A stretch of 64,000 nucleotides of DNA from Anopheles merus (lineage: Eukaryota > Arthropoda > Insecta > Diptera > Culicidae). Made by a program: the position numbers and the translations under genes. Where the stretch lies: the NCBI RefSeq assembly GCF_017562075.2, contig NC_054084.1:2460001-2524000 (forward strand), in the 5' to 3' direction. This document shows, piece after piece, positions 13,001-25,446 of this stretch (position 1 is its first letter; every line of letters begins with the position of its first letter). Under the pieces are notes generated by a model, which did not search any database, was not told the origin of the DNA, and saw only the letters and a program-made list of their open reading frames with translations.

Positions 13001-16000
13001 GTCCGAAAACCAGCAGAGCGAGTCCCACTGTCGTGTGTGGCGGTCATGATTTACAGGAAACCTCGTTTCTACAGAACCGGAAAAATAGAGATATCATCCG
13101 GGCGAGCGGTTGTCCGAGCGAGCGGTTTCAAAGCTGCAGCCAGCAGCAGCAGCAGCAAAGGAGTGTCCGGGGAGTGTGTCATCCTGATCGTATCACTCGC
13201 GAGTAACCGTTTCGTAAAATACCACGAACGTATGCCAGGTCCCAGGGTTCCTCCCTTCCACACGCGCACGGGCATTGCCTGATTCGATTACGGGCACGGG
13301 AATACGCATCCATTACCATCCATTATGCTGTCCGGTGACGTTTGGCGCGGCTGGCTGTGCACGGCAGATATCGGGGTGATCGCATGCATGATGATGGGGG
13401 GGGGGGAAGCATGCGTTTGTTTTTCCGCCCATAAAGATCGCAAAGTCTCAAAGGGAAGGAGGAGGGGAATTGGCTTTCTTACTCCCCATTCCGCTTAAAA
13501 GAATGAAGTTTAATTAAAATTCAACAGAGAAACAGCCAGCAGGCGAAAAAAGACGAGATCGAGGATTATAGTCCTGGAAAGTCTGGAACTGGTTGTCTGC
13601 CAACTGGAAAGCAGCTCCACACACAAACACACACGTACACTTCCAGTACTGCACTCTGTGGTCTGTAGATCTACGATCGTATTGGCCCATTGGCGCGCGA
13701 TGCACACATGCAAAGTCTGTTGTGACTTGTGACAAACGCGTCGTTCTTCCAATCGGAAAACCGATCGGCTCTAATCGTATTGGCGCGGTTGGCCATTACT
13801 TGCGCTCTCGCGGGTCTGTCACGAGCTGGATGTGACATGCAAACTCGGCGAAAAGGGCCGAGAGCGGCCGACGCGGTCCGTCCAAAAAGCTCCAGCAAAC
13901 GCGCCTTCGTGTGGTTGGTAAAACATGGGTTGGCATAAAATAATAATTTACACGCCATCGCATATCGGATTGCTGCAGCGTCGTCGCCGTGTAAGGTTGG
14001 TTGGTCCACCATTTCCATCAAACCAGTTTTTGCTTCGGTGCTCCACTCGAGCGCGGGAGAAAGAGAGTGAAAAGGGTCTCGTCGTCGCTGTGTGTGATTG
14101 ACCTGCTTGAAGCAATGGTTTATCCTTCGGGTGGGGAGGTGCACGAGGCTCTGTGGCCCTGACCGTGGCTAAGGCAAAGGCGTGTACGACACGGCCACGG
14201 CCATACATAATACATCAATTAATTATAGCAGTCGCAGCAAGGCAACAACAGTCCACCACACGCCGCGCCTTTCGCTTCGTTTTCACGCACGTGTTGCAGG
14301 GGCCAGCAGGGTGCGCTCGACTGGACATTGTAGAAGGGGCATAGGGAAAGTGTGTGTGTGTGATGGGATACTGGGAAATTGGAACAGTGGTCGTTAAAAT
14401 TGAGATCAGTTCAGGCGGGGAGTCTCCAGAACTGGGGCCAAGGTGGTAAAAGTGTATTCTGTGCGACAGAGTGGCCTCCGCTCTAGACTTAACCGAGAAA
14501 GAGCGAGCTTGATGACAACTCTTGGGTGGAAAGTGGAAACAAACAAAAAAGTATGAATAAATGAGAGCTGTGCATTAGCGGCATTATAGCCCCCCAAAAA
14601 CAAAACAAAAAAACAAGCCAACGCCGTGTTTGTTGGTTTTGGAGCCATCATCCATCCTACGCGCACAGTAAATGAGGTTGACGCGTCGTTTACCCAGATC
14701 TGTTGAGAATGATCTTTCCACAGCGATGATGATCGCGTCACAGACTGTTGGATGGATGGATGGTAATCTCTGCATGTAATTGTATTATCGCGAGCACTCT
14801 GCACTCCCTCGTAGGTAGTCATCGTCTGCTGATTCTGTGCGCGAGAGATCTCCATCCGTTCGTCGCTTATCATATCGCAGAGCTCAGAGATCGCACAGTA
14901 AACGACGCGAAACGGCACGCCAGGCACACGGTGCACGAGGAGGCGGGTGGGAGTAATTGTGCATGCTAAAACTATGCTCTGCAACGGGTGGAAAGGGCAG
15001 AACAGAACATCCTCCTGTTGGGCTCGCGCAACGTTAATGACCCTACCTACCACCCTGGAGGTCTGCTGCAAGCACACGGGAGATGCACACTTACAGTTTG
15101 TTGCCCATCGGTTCAAACGTAATGCAGTGCAGAGGGGTGTCCGCTTTGTTAGACGAATTGGGTCGGATGCTACCACCTTCCCGCAGGAATACCTCGCGGT
15201 GGTTGGGTTGAAGACAAAGTGATGACGATAGAAAGCGAATCAGGTAACAACAAGCACGCTGTTTAGGGTCCGGGTCCGGGTTCCCCGGAGTGTTCTGGTG
15301 TATCAAAATGGTCGTTATTATCGTCATTAGAGTCACGGTAGCCTGGCGGCGACGATCGGACCCAGTTCGTTGACGTAAGCCACTGTTGGACGCGCGTAAG
15401 GCGCGCGCGTTGACGTGTCGGAGGCTGAACTCGTTGCATTATGTATAAACCTTGCGTGGCTTCCGCTTTTCGGGGTTTATAATTAAATCACACAGCCCGG
15501 TACCGCACACGTCTTTGGTGGCCTTCTTCAGCTCGTTTGCGCGCTGGAAGCGGGTTTCGCCTTCCAATCTCCGGCCTCCATGTCCAATCTCCATTGACAG
15601 CCGAATTTTATAAATTTGGCAGTTTTACACGCTTGCCCTGCTCGGGGGGGTTGATTTACGAGAGCTTTTTGCCGAGTCCAGCGCCAGGTCAAAGCCTTGT
15701 CTTGGTTGCTTACTCACGGGGTTATAATAAACTAGCTACACGTAACAAACGCTGGTCCAAGATCCATTCATGGCGTTGTTATGTGCTTTATTTACGGCTT
15801 TGTTTTTTGCTACTGTTGGTACATCTTTTCTTTTTTATGCACTTCTCCTCCCTTGTTGATGTTGCTTCATCGACGAGAAAGTCGTTAAAACAGACATCAT
15901 TTAGCATACAGCCTACGACGGCTGAGTGCAATGATCCATCCGTACGTACGATCGCCCAAAAGACTCCACCAACCACGGCGCATGGCGATGGTTCAATAAA

Positions 16001-18624
16001 TCTACGCAACACACTCACAAACAATCGTTCCACTCTCACAAACTCCAACCAACAACTGGTTCTCCAAACTGCTGCTGCTGCTGCTGCTGGTGTGAAGTTA
16101 GTCCACAAGTTAGACAAACGGTAGCATTCTCTCGAAGGGCGGCCGCCGCGATCGGGCATAATTAGCATTCGATTGTTACAGCGCCAGAAGGGACCTCCCA
16201 CGAACGTGCTGGGGCGACTAAAATATACATCCAGCAGAACAATGCATCGAAAAGAAAGGCGGAGAGAAGCGCTAAACAATGCAGCAGGCGTCGGGAAAGT
16301 GCATAAAGTAGATGCCACCGAACGGAGGTAGAGATGCAACCATTGCAATTGCAGATACCACGTTTCCAGATGCAATATCTCTAGGATGGCGCATTCAGTT
16401 GCTAAGAATGATGGACAGCACGACAGGCCCTCCCGCTCCGCACTCGCCCCCCCCCCCAAGAATGCATTCCGAAATGGACCAATTTCGGTGTGCCCTTAGG
16501 GGATCCTTTCCCAGAGCGAGCGACTGGATTGCATTGAAATCTCTCCCACAATGGGAATATAAATAATGTACTACGACGACACGATCCACGACCACTTCCA
16601 GTGGGCTTTTGCGACGGCACAATACCGAATTCGTGGTGTGGGCGCTTTGATCTTTTTGGAGCGAATTGTTCCCCGTGGACATGGGTACCCAATTCCCTCT
16701 GCGACGACGAGCCTTCAGGCGGGAAGCATCTTCGTGTGTGACGTGGGGGAGGGGGGGGGGGGACGTTCAAAACGTCGATTTTCAAACGACGAGGCTGGGA
16801 AAATGTTCACTCTGCTTCACCCTCTGCTCGGCTGCTTGTTGCTCTAGACACGTTGATTAATGGTTTCGTCACTAGAGCACGGAGGGAAGGCAAGGGGAAA
16901 GGCCACCCCAAGACGGTGCTGGTCGACGGGTAGTCTAATGAGATGCACTCTCAACCTCAATTTCCACGTCGGAGCTGTGTACTGCCTACGGTTTGGGTGC
17001 TAATGCCCGTCCCGAGCCGGGTGAACCTTTAACCTGTGGCCACCGAGGAGCTTTGCTGCATCTTCTGGAAACGCGCTGGAGCAACTCACACGAACGCAAC
17101 TACCATTGCATTGGACGGGAAGGAAATGAATAGCATCTTTTTGGTGTTGCCGGTGTTGCTCCTGCTACGCTTCTCTAAGACAGAGAAGCGAGATGAGATG
17201 TTCGAGGGAGTCGGTCCACGCTCTTGCCCAGTTTTGCTTGCCACCGCCGTTCGCAAATGCACACGCGCACACACCGCACAGCTGCAGATATAGGTTAATG
17301 TTACTAATTGAGTCGTTCCTGCCCTGGCATATGTACCGACCGGTAGCTATAGTAGTGGTGGTGGCCCACCACGTGCGGCGGGCGGCCAACTAACCCCGCC
17401 GTGGGTCGAGCCTGCAACGTGCCCTGAATAATCTTCCAAGCTGAGCTGATCTGGTTGGCTGGATAGGCCTGGCTGGCTGGTACCGGTCGGAAGCCAGTTC
17501 TCTCGTCCACGGAAACGGGTCAACCGGAGTCCAACCGGAGCCGCGTTTTGGCTCGTCAGAAAGGAAATGTCAAAGTGCTCGAACGATCACCGACACGTTT
17601 GAACCGTTCATAATGAGGTAAATAGGTTCGCGCTGGTTTTTTTTGCGCCTGGTCTGGCAGGATTTGCACGTCTACCTCATCGGGCGTCATCCTTTAGGGG
17701 TTGGTGGGAACAGTTTCCAATAATTCCTGCCCTCTTTAAACCGCTCGACAATGAATCAGTGCTCTATATGCTGTGAAGTTTGAGAAAAAAAACACGATTC
17801 GCGCAAATCATCATCACGATCGACCATCCTCTTGCGGCGCCTAGATTCGGTGAAAGTGTTCCAAGGGCAGGGGCCGTCTTATCAAAAGATCAGCCTGTAC
17901 TTTACCTCTTCAGCCGCCTAAATTTCCACCCAACCAACGATTGTGTCGGACGGGGCGGGCACATCTTGTTTGCAAACGACGGGGTAGGCGGGGTGGGCGC
18001 AATCATCTTTTTGTATCTCGGTGGGCCTCCTCGCGCCTCCTATTGGCAGCGGCGCCTCTGTTTGTTCTTTTTCGGTAAGGTTTCTCCTGCGAGCGTCTTC
18101 CCCGAAGTAGGAGAAGTAGGTCGCAGTAGGCCTGTGTTGTTTTTCCTCGCTTGCCTTTATCGAGTAGCCATTTTTGTTTCGGATCAGCTCGCGAAATCGA
18201 GTCGCCTATCGCATCCTTCCTCCCAGCCCTAAATCCGAACAGGCCCAATCAATCTCGTTGTGGGAAAAGGTGATCTCGCGGTGAAGACAGGCCGTCGTCG
18301 CCATCGTTTTGCAGTAAAAAAAGGTGGTTATGAATCGCGTGGCGGCTCTTTTGTTGGTTGCGACGAAAAGGTTGCGTTTAACCTCTTTCTAATGAATCAC
18401 TTCCGCGGAGGACGCCCGATAATGGTCACCCCGAAAAAGGCCGCTGACATCGATCTCCGGGCTAACTGGGGAGATGAGTTTGGGTTCTCTCCGCTAATAA
18501 GCGGAAACGATATCGGTTACAGAAGATGGATGGCGGTGGCCGCTAAACTAAGACCGCGCATCGTGGCGACACGAGCGCTGCTGACCAGGTGAGTTTTAGG
18601 TGACTGACACACTAAAAGCAGAAT

Positions 18625-18655
<31 letters not shown>

Positions 18656-21600
18656 AAAAATGGCAATCAACACCTCCCACCACCCGGAGGAAAGAGGAAC
18701 ATGCGTGTGTGAGTGTGTGGATATTACTACTAATGGGAAATTGGCACTTTGTGGCCGGTAAAGCACGTGGGAATCTATGGAAAAGGGCGTACCCCCGGGG
18801 GGTCCAGTAGATCGATCCAACGAAAGTGAGGAAATTTGATGGTTAATTGAAGTGCGTCTATTTGTGTGAGTAGATGGAGGCTTTCTTTTGGGAGCATTGG
18901 AACAGCTCGCCACGCCACCGTCTACCGGCCTACTGCCCTCCGTGAGCGCTACTTCTAAGCAGTGAAACCTGCGCAGGAGATGCTATGTCTGTCGGTTTGC
19001 CTCGGAATTCGGAAGCTAAAGTATGTTTCACGGTCTCTGGGGATTTCGGTTGTATTACACACACACACACACACACACACTTCTCGGGCCGCGACTCGTC
19101 CGCCAAGAGACGCATGTGGTGTGGTGGATGTTTTCTCCAAACCTCCCCAAACACCGTTTCAGACCTTTTTCGTTGTTAACTAATAAGGGCGAAATGTTAC
19201 ATTGTTGTGTGTACGCGTGCTATCGTAATGCATGATCGTGTGATCTTTTCTGGAGCTCACGGGCAATCGGGTTGCCTGTGCTTTTAAGGGCACAAAGTGG
19301 AATATAATGCGCCTTCGTCTCGCGAACACGAACACGGAACATTATCCACCTGTCGACGTCCTCCCACGACGGGATGATGCCACCAGTCACGGGATTCTAT
19401 TGTTGTGGTTTGCTTCTGCGATCAAGCTCTAACGGGTGTACGCTGTGCCCAAGGTCATTATGCCATTGAAGCCGCCATTAGGGTCTGCTGAGAAGTATGT
19501 AAAGCCCGGACCAAAAGTGTGTCAGTATGCTAAGCAGACGCACTAAGGCTGCTGGGGCGGGAGTTCCCCAGGGATTGAAACAACGGCTGCATGAGTGATG
19601 AGCAGCAGCGTGTGTTTGTTCTTTGTTAGATCATAAAGAAGATGAATGTGTTTTCCCTCGCGCTTTTCAGTGAGTGGCAGTGAGCCCTGTAATTAGATGG
19701 GCACATAGAATCACAAACGATCTGGATCATTTGCCTGGGCCACTCACACACACACACCAAACACACGAGCGACAATGGCTTTGTGAAAAGGCCACACTGC
19801 AATTGACCTCAACCTCAATGCTTGATGTTATTCCCTGATCGATCGATAACGAACCTCCTGTGTATCGGCTGTGGGGGTTGGATGGCTGTTCGTAGATCTT
19901 AATTTTCTCCCAGCTGTACCGGTGAGGCCAAAACCGGTTGTCGATTTATCGTCAGCGAATAAGTTGGGTCAATCCGCTGCAACAACAGCAACATACACTG
20001 TATGACCCTGTCTGTATATGCATCGCCATAGAAGATATCTCCCGATGGATATCTCTTGAAGATGGAGTAGAGAAGATCTTTGGAGCCTGATTTGATCCGA
20101 TCGTTAGATTTGATCGGTAATTTGCAGTCGATCCTGTGTCCTGTGTTTCTTCGTCGATCGTCTCGTTTGCATATTCGTTTTGTTGCTTTACGGTTCCCCT
20201 TGGGACAACTATTCCGTCCGAGTTTGTGTCCAGAGTAAGACATGCTGTTGTTCCTCTTGTAAATCTCGTGTTTTGCGCGCTTCGATCGATCGCCTACAGT
20301 TCGAGCGTGGGGAGCGGGTCGTAATCATAATGCTTTATTGGTTGGGTCGTGGAAATTGAACGGGATGGTGGGCTGTTTTGTTTGTTTGGGGTGTGTTCCC
20401 CTACACTTCCCTAACACACGCACTTAGTTTGAGTGCCATAAACCCAGTTTTTGCCGTTGTCATAAAGTTCACAAATGGGTCAGTGCCGGATTTGAGGCCC
20501 GAGGCACGTGTGTGTTCGTGTGTAATAAATGGAACGCAAAATGTGTGTGTGTGTGTGTCCGTCCAAAATCATTCTCTTGTTGATGCTTTATTGTCCGCCA
20601 GATTTCACACCTGTCCACCAAAACCAAATGGTGCCGTAACTAATGCCCCCTTCCTTCGTTGTGTTTCTTCCAGAGATTCGATCACTGTCCGGCGAACCGG
20701 ACTACAAATCGGTGAACCTTACCTGGGAGGTGGAAAGCGTACACGGCACGGATGACGCAGCGGACGGACGTCGGCCGGCAGGGTATAAGGGACGCTCGGC
20801 AAAGCTGACCTCCTCCCCAACGGGCGTGGCGCGTGCTCCCCGATCGTTCAATGTGTTCTACTGCGAGCTGCAAAACTGGGGACCGCATCGCTGCAGGTCG
20901 AAGATCGTGAAGGATGAGTCGGGTGATAGTGGGTAAGTGGGAAGGAATAGTATACTTGCAGGAGAGAGGATGCTGACCACGACGTTGTTCGATGTGTGTT
21001 ACTTTTAGGAATAGCAAGCAGTACTCACTGTTGGTGAAAAACCTCCGCATGGCGACGAAGTACTCGTTCCACGTGAAACCGCAGACGAAAAAGAGCGACC
21101 AGCGTGCCAGTGGACGGGCGGACGAGGGCGGGCAGGAGCCGGAGGAGCAAAACGCTTCCTCCACCGCTGCCGGACACAATCAAGGCCAAACGATCATCAT
21201 ACCAACGAAGGGCTGTAAGTGTTGTATTTCGCATACGTTTCTCGCTTCAGCGATCATTTCGCTAATCGCTCCGTTCCGCGTCCTTTTGCTTTCAGTCTCT
21301 GCCCACGCGACACAGTGTTTGCCGCACGCGTCCGAAATTGAGGTGGAAACGGGCCCATACTTTGGTGGCCGCATCGCCGCGGAGAATGGCAACTGTGGCA
21401 TACAGGGGGACGCATCCAGCCCGCAGGAATCGTACACGATGCGCATCGACCATGAGCAGTGCGGCAGCAAGGTGAGCACGAGGGATCTGACCGTCGAGAC
21501 GTACATCACGGTGCAGGAGAATCTGGGCATACTGACGCACAGTACGCGTCGGTTCGTCGTTGTGTGCACCTTCCAGCCGGACACACTGACGGTCCGTGCC

Positions 21601-22317
21601 CGGCTGGCCCTCCCGGGGAAGGGTGGTGCGGCGCCGGTGCCATCCTCCGAATGGTGGCCCGCCCAGGGACGCAATGCCCGTGTGCGCCAGTTCAACATGG
21701 TGGACAAAAGTGGGCTGGTGCTGAAGGGAGCCGGAACAACGGGGTCGGAGGATGAGCGGAACGACGTGGCCGAGCAGCTGGAGGAGGACTCGGGTGTTCC
21801 GGCAGAGGTGCGAGAGTTGCCCGCGGTTGAAGCCGACAGTCAGAAGAAAGCAGGCAGCGACGAGGAACAGCTGCTGCACGACGTCAAGTCGTCACCGTCG
21901 AACTCGCGCGGTACGAAAAGCGCTGGAAACTATGCCCGTTTGCTGAACGAGCAGCAACAGGACGAAGGAACGGGGCTGGTCGACGAGCTGGACGAGTATG
22001 GACAGGAGCTGGCAGAGAATGAAACGGCCGGTGAGGAGGCAGCCGACGAGGAACGTGTGGTTGGTGTCGCTGGATCCCGAACGGTCCCTAGCTCCCAGCG
22101 GCGATCGTCGGGAGGCAGTTCCGACTCCTCCGGCGGACCGTTCGATGCAACCGGGCTGCTCATATCCGCCTGCCTTGCTGTGATACTGATCGGAGCGCTC
22201 GTGTATCTGCTCCAGCGAGAGTTCAAGAAGCAGCGCATGATCCACCAGCATCAGCAGATGGAACGGACAGCGTCCGAGCGTCGGGGAGCGGCAGTGGGAG
22301 GCGTCACGATGCAGTAG
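4004..22317 (+). CDS. FN3 and ZP-N single-pass transmembrane protein
   Basis: Spliced CDS join(4004..4169, 20674..20932, 21009..21214, 21296..22317), 550 codons plus stop. All junctions are GT-AG and the phases agree (1, 2, 1). Exon 1 carries the only ATG and a signal peptide: a basic N-region, then a Leu/Ala-rich core with likely cleavage near residue 47. Residues about 57-168 form a fibronectin type III-like domain (NLTWEVE start, ATKYSFHV end). Residues 218-301 match a ZP-N module with its four cysteines at 218, 244, 266 and 301, including the CGSKV motif and the final VVVCTF strand. A long acidic, Ser/Glu-rich juxtamembrane region follows, then a membrane helix at about 498-519 and a short basic cytoplasmic tail. 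I see no ZP-C half, so it is not a standard ZP polymer protein. It is probably an apical or neuronal surface/adhesion protein. I do not recognise a named orthologue. Confidence 0.85.
18626..18653. repeat. GAT trinucleotide microsatellite
   Basis: About nine uninterrupted GAT units inside the large first intron, followed by a poly-A run. It is a simple-sequence repeat and likely length-polymorphic. Confidence 0.9.
19057..19080. repeat. CA dinucleotide microsatellite
   Basis: Twelve uninterrupted AC units within the first intron of the FN3/ZP-N gene. Several shorter CA/GT runs lie elsewhere in the window. Confidence 0.9.
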
Positions 22318-23195
22318 TAGCGGGGAGGCATCACGATCTTTGACTGAGCTGTAGCAAAAGCAGCGCTCTCTTCCTCTCTTCCTTCTCACACTCTACATTC
22401 CTTACGGTTGTGGTTGTCATCTCAACCTTCCCCACTTGCCAACTATGATTTGAGCATAATTATTTATAGTTCGATGTGTCTGTATCAGTGACTGGAATTT
22501 AGCGATGTAAGCAATAACAAAAGAAAAACGATACAATTTTAACGAAAACCCAACGACGAATCGAAACGCGGGAAAAACACACACACACACAGACACATAC
22601 ACTCACAAATGAATCGAGCAATCGAAAAGGAAAATGCACGTGCACACAAACACACACAGAGAATGAATGCAGCAGCATGAAGAAGAGAAGCCCTAGCAAA
22701 TAAGGATCGTTTAGTATTAAGAGCAATCAAACACAGAGACACGTAAACAAAACGTCCCCAAATGCATCCAATTTCCAGCTGTTTTTTTTTGCCATCCAAC
22801 CTACTCTGCCCTACATGTGCGCTATCTTATGCTTACTCGTTTCCTTTGAAACGCGCGCTGCGTGCGTCTTAAAGGGGGATGCGAACGAGCAATCGACACT
22901 GCATCGCCCCTTAGGCTCGACAGACAGCTTACAAACGTTTCAGCGTACGAAAATGACTGAGCATAGAATTAAGCTAACCCAGCTAACCCTTCCCCCCCCC
23001 CCCCCTTAGAATGTTTCCCAATCGTTTCCGCAAACGAAGAAAAGGCAGCGGCCAACTGCTGCTGGAGAGGATTTACTTTAATTATTTTGCTTCTTCACCC
23101 ACATCTAGCGCGTAAGTGTATCCGGTACGGAATGGAAAGGAAAAGTAACAGAAACAACAAGCAACAACTGTGTCTTTAATAAAGATTTTAACTTA
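22318..23195 (+). other. 3' UTR of the FN3/ZP-N gene with poly(A) signal
   Basis: About 860 nt follow the stop codon (a double TAG TAG), reaching an AATAAA at 23178-23183. This is the first canonical signal on the plus strand downstream of the gene. The stretch has CA/GT repeats around 22577-22660 and a 14-nt poly-C tract at 22992-23005. No coding frame is visible. Confidence 0.6.
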
Positions 23196-23887
23196 CAACG
23201 AGCGAAAGGTGGAACGTTTTTTTTTTGGTGATGGAGAAAGAAATGAGGAGAGACTTGAGAGCAACAGCATTGCGCAGACGAGATTGCCTTTCCTTTGCGC
23301 GAAACGTGAAAGTGACGAGAAACTTGCACGTGTAGCATAATAGCACGGTTCGGGGGTGTCAAACCCACTTTGTTGTAGCTCTTTATTTTTGTACTCTTAA
23401 AAAATCTTATTGGAACAAAAGTAACAGATCAAGCAGAGTAAAACTAAATATCTTTCTTTAATCATAATTATCTTAACGAAAAAAACGATACCAATAGTTC
23501 CCACTTTGATTGAGTTTGACAGCCCTGCACATACAGCAACTGTCCCTCACTCCCTTCGAACTCTTATCGTATGAAATGAGCACTCTCATCGTGAATCGTT
23601 ATCAGTGTGAATTTACCGAAACGTGAAGTTAAGCTAAACCTGTTTGAAATGCTGCCTTGGCTGATGCTACATGCACCATTTGTTTGGTCACCTTTCGCCC
23701 CGCACTATTCGTTTATGTCATTCTGATTAGACGTCGTTTATCACGATATGCTGCGCATTCATTCACTGTGCCACTGTGCACTGTGCGGTCAAACGTCATT
23801 CGCTCTTTCTCGGCCGTAAAGTAGAGTACATTGAGCCGATAAATTGCTCCCGCAGTGTAGTAAGTGGCGATTATTGAAACCGGCAAC

Positions 23888-24980
23888 ATGTTCTGCACGT
23901 TAGCTGCCTGTCTCGGGGTTTACGTGGCGGCCGTATGGTTGTACGAAAACTTCCGCACTCCTGTGCTGCTGGTGCTACAGACCCTCAAGCAGCTGGTGTT
24001 CCGACAGAAGCTCTCCCAACGATATGGCCAATGGGCCGGTGAGTGTCGACCGCTTGCCTATGCGTTGGTTTTAAAACAGTGACTCAATCTTCGACTCAAT
24101 TTCAGTCATCACCGGTGCATCGGACGGCATTGGCAAGGGATACGCACACTACCTCGCGGCGAAAGGTATGGCGATCGTGCTGGTAGCGCGCAATGCAGCC
24201 AAGCTAAACAAGGTAGCCGACGAAATAAAGGCCAAGCACGGTGTGGAGACCAAGGTTCTGGTGGCAGATTTCTCCAAAGGCGCTGAGATCTATCCCCAGC
24301 TCGAGAAAGCACTCGTTCCGCTGGATGTTGGCATTTTGGGTAAGTGTCGGCTGCACGCCTCCTTTCCCTCCCCTCCGCACTGTAACACTCTAATTGGGGT
24401 TTGGTTTTGCACAGTCAATAATGTTGGCGTCTCGCACGACACACCGATGTACGTTGACGAGGTGCCCCAGCAGACGCTTTGGGACTTGATCCACGTGAAT
24501 GTGGGCGCTGCGACGCTGCTCTGCAACATCCTTGCGCCCTCCATGAAACGGCGGCAGCGGGGTCTCATCATAAACGTGTCCTCGGTTGCCTCGGTCGGCC
24601 CTTCGCCCTGTATGGCCACGTACGCCGCCTCGAAAGCGTACATGACCAGCTTCTCGATTGCGCTGCGCGACGAGCTGCGACCGTTCGGGGTAGAGGTGCA
24701 AACCGTCCGTCCCTCGTTCGTGCACACCAACATGACCGACTTCTTGGTCACGGGCAAGGAGAAATGGAGCAAAAATATGATGGTCCGGGTGGACAACTTT
24801 ATGGCGTACGCTGGCTGCACGATCGGCAAGGTCGACATGACCAGCGGTCACTGGTCACACGGGCTGCAGCTGGCCGCCCTCAGCTTGGTGCCGGAGGTTG
24901 TGCGCGTCTACATCTTTGGGCTGATCAACAAGAAGCTGCGCGAACAATTTCATGTAAAAAATAAGAATAAAAAGCGTTAG
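23888..24980 (+). CDS. Short-chain dehydrogenase/reductase, 17beta-HSD12/HSDL1-like, copy A
   Basis: Spliced CDS join(23888..24038, 24106..24339, 24415..24980), 316 aa. The ATG is the first in the exon after an upstream non-ATG frame. The N-terminus is a hydrophobic anchor followed by WLYENFRTPV, as in the membrane-bound 3-oxoacyl-CoA reductase / 17beta-HSD12 / HSDL1 group. The cofactor motif TGASDGIG is at 53-60, NNVG at 130-133, and the catalytic triad S185, Y198 (YAASK), K202 is complete. Vertebrate HSDL1 is described as lacking the active tyrosine; this one keeps it, so NADP(H)-dependent reductase activity on fatty-acyl or steroid-like substrates at the ER is expected. The C-terminus is lysine-rich (KNKNKKR), compatible with ER retention. 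It is the first of three tandem copies. An AATAAA lies inside the last codons. Confidence 0.9.
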
Positions 24981-25446
24981 AAATGGTTTGTAAATACAAA
25001 GCAATCATCAACACCAAATGATTGTGCTTACCTCATTTGCATCGCGTGTACAGGGTGCTCCAACCATCCATCGCGATGTCCTTCACTAGACTGAACTGTG
25101 TGGAGGCGGCACTGCATTTCCTGCATCCCGGCCAGGTCAAACGCACTGTGAGTGCATCTCAGCGACTGCACCACAAACACCCGCCGCCCGGCCCGGTAGT
25201 AGTGTAATTATATTTAATTCCCACGCGTGTCGCCGCGGTGTGCTCGATGTGCTATGCTATCAGCGTGCACCGGCGGCGTGATGTGAAACACGATACTCGC
25301 GCGCAGGTAGTTAGAATGATCTCTATCTAATAATAGTCGTTAGGTATCGATTCCACGCGTTAGGGAAGCCTCCGAATCTGGTAATGTTTAGTTATTCGTC
25401 AGCACTCTCCAGGAGCACAAGCGTCCGGGGGCGTCTGCTTTGCAAA

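Larger units (their letters stand above)
4170..20673 (+). other. 16.5 kb first intron of the FN3/ZP-N gene
   Basis: The donor GTAAGT at 4170 follows the signal-peptide exon, and the acceptor TTTCTTCCAG ends at 20673. Inside I find microsatellites (CA, GT, CT, GAT), poly-A/T and poly-G/C tracts, and many overlapping open frames on both strands, none with convincing protein composition. Examples are minus-strand frames over 14406-15176 and 15788-16459. A CAG|GTGAGT donor-like site at 18588 could end an alternative 5' non-coding exon, but it is not in phase with exon 2. Long first introns commonly hold enhancers; that is inference here. Confidence 0.7.

Noticed and set aside
14406..15176. 256-codon minus-strand open frame
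   Set aside because: It lies in the long intron and opens at a non-ATG codon. Its translation is random-looking, and overlapping open frames exist on the other strand.
15788..16459. 223-codon minus-strand frame overlapping a 195-codon plus-strand frame
   Set aside because: Both are low-complexity (poly-Ala/Leu from CTG repeats) and have no splice or poly(A) context, so they are chance openness.
18260..18588. Open frame ending at a CAG|GTGAGT donor, as an alternative coding first exon
   Set aside because: The open frame's phase does not match exon 2 of the FN3/ZP-N gene, and another frame hits a stop. At most it is a non-coding 5' exon.
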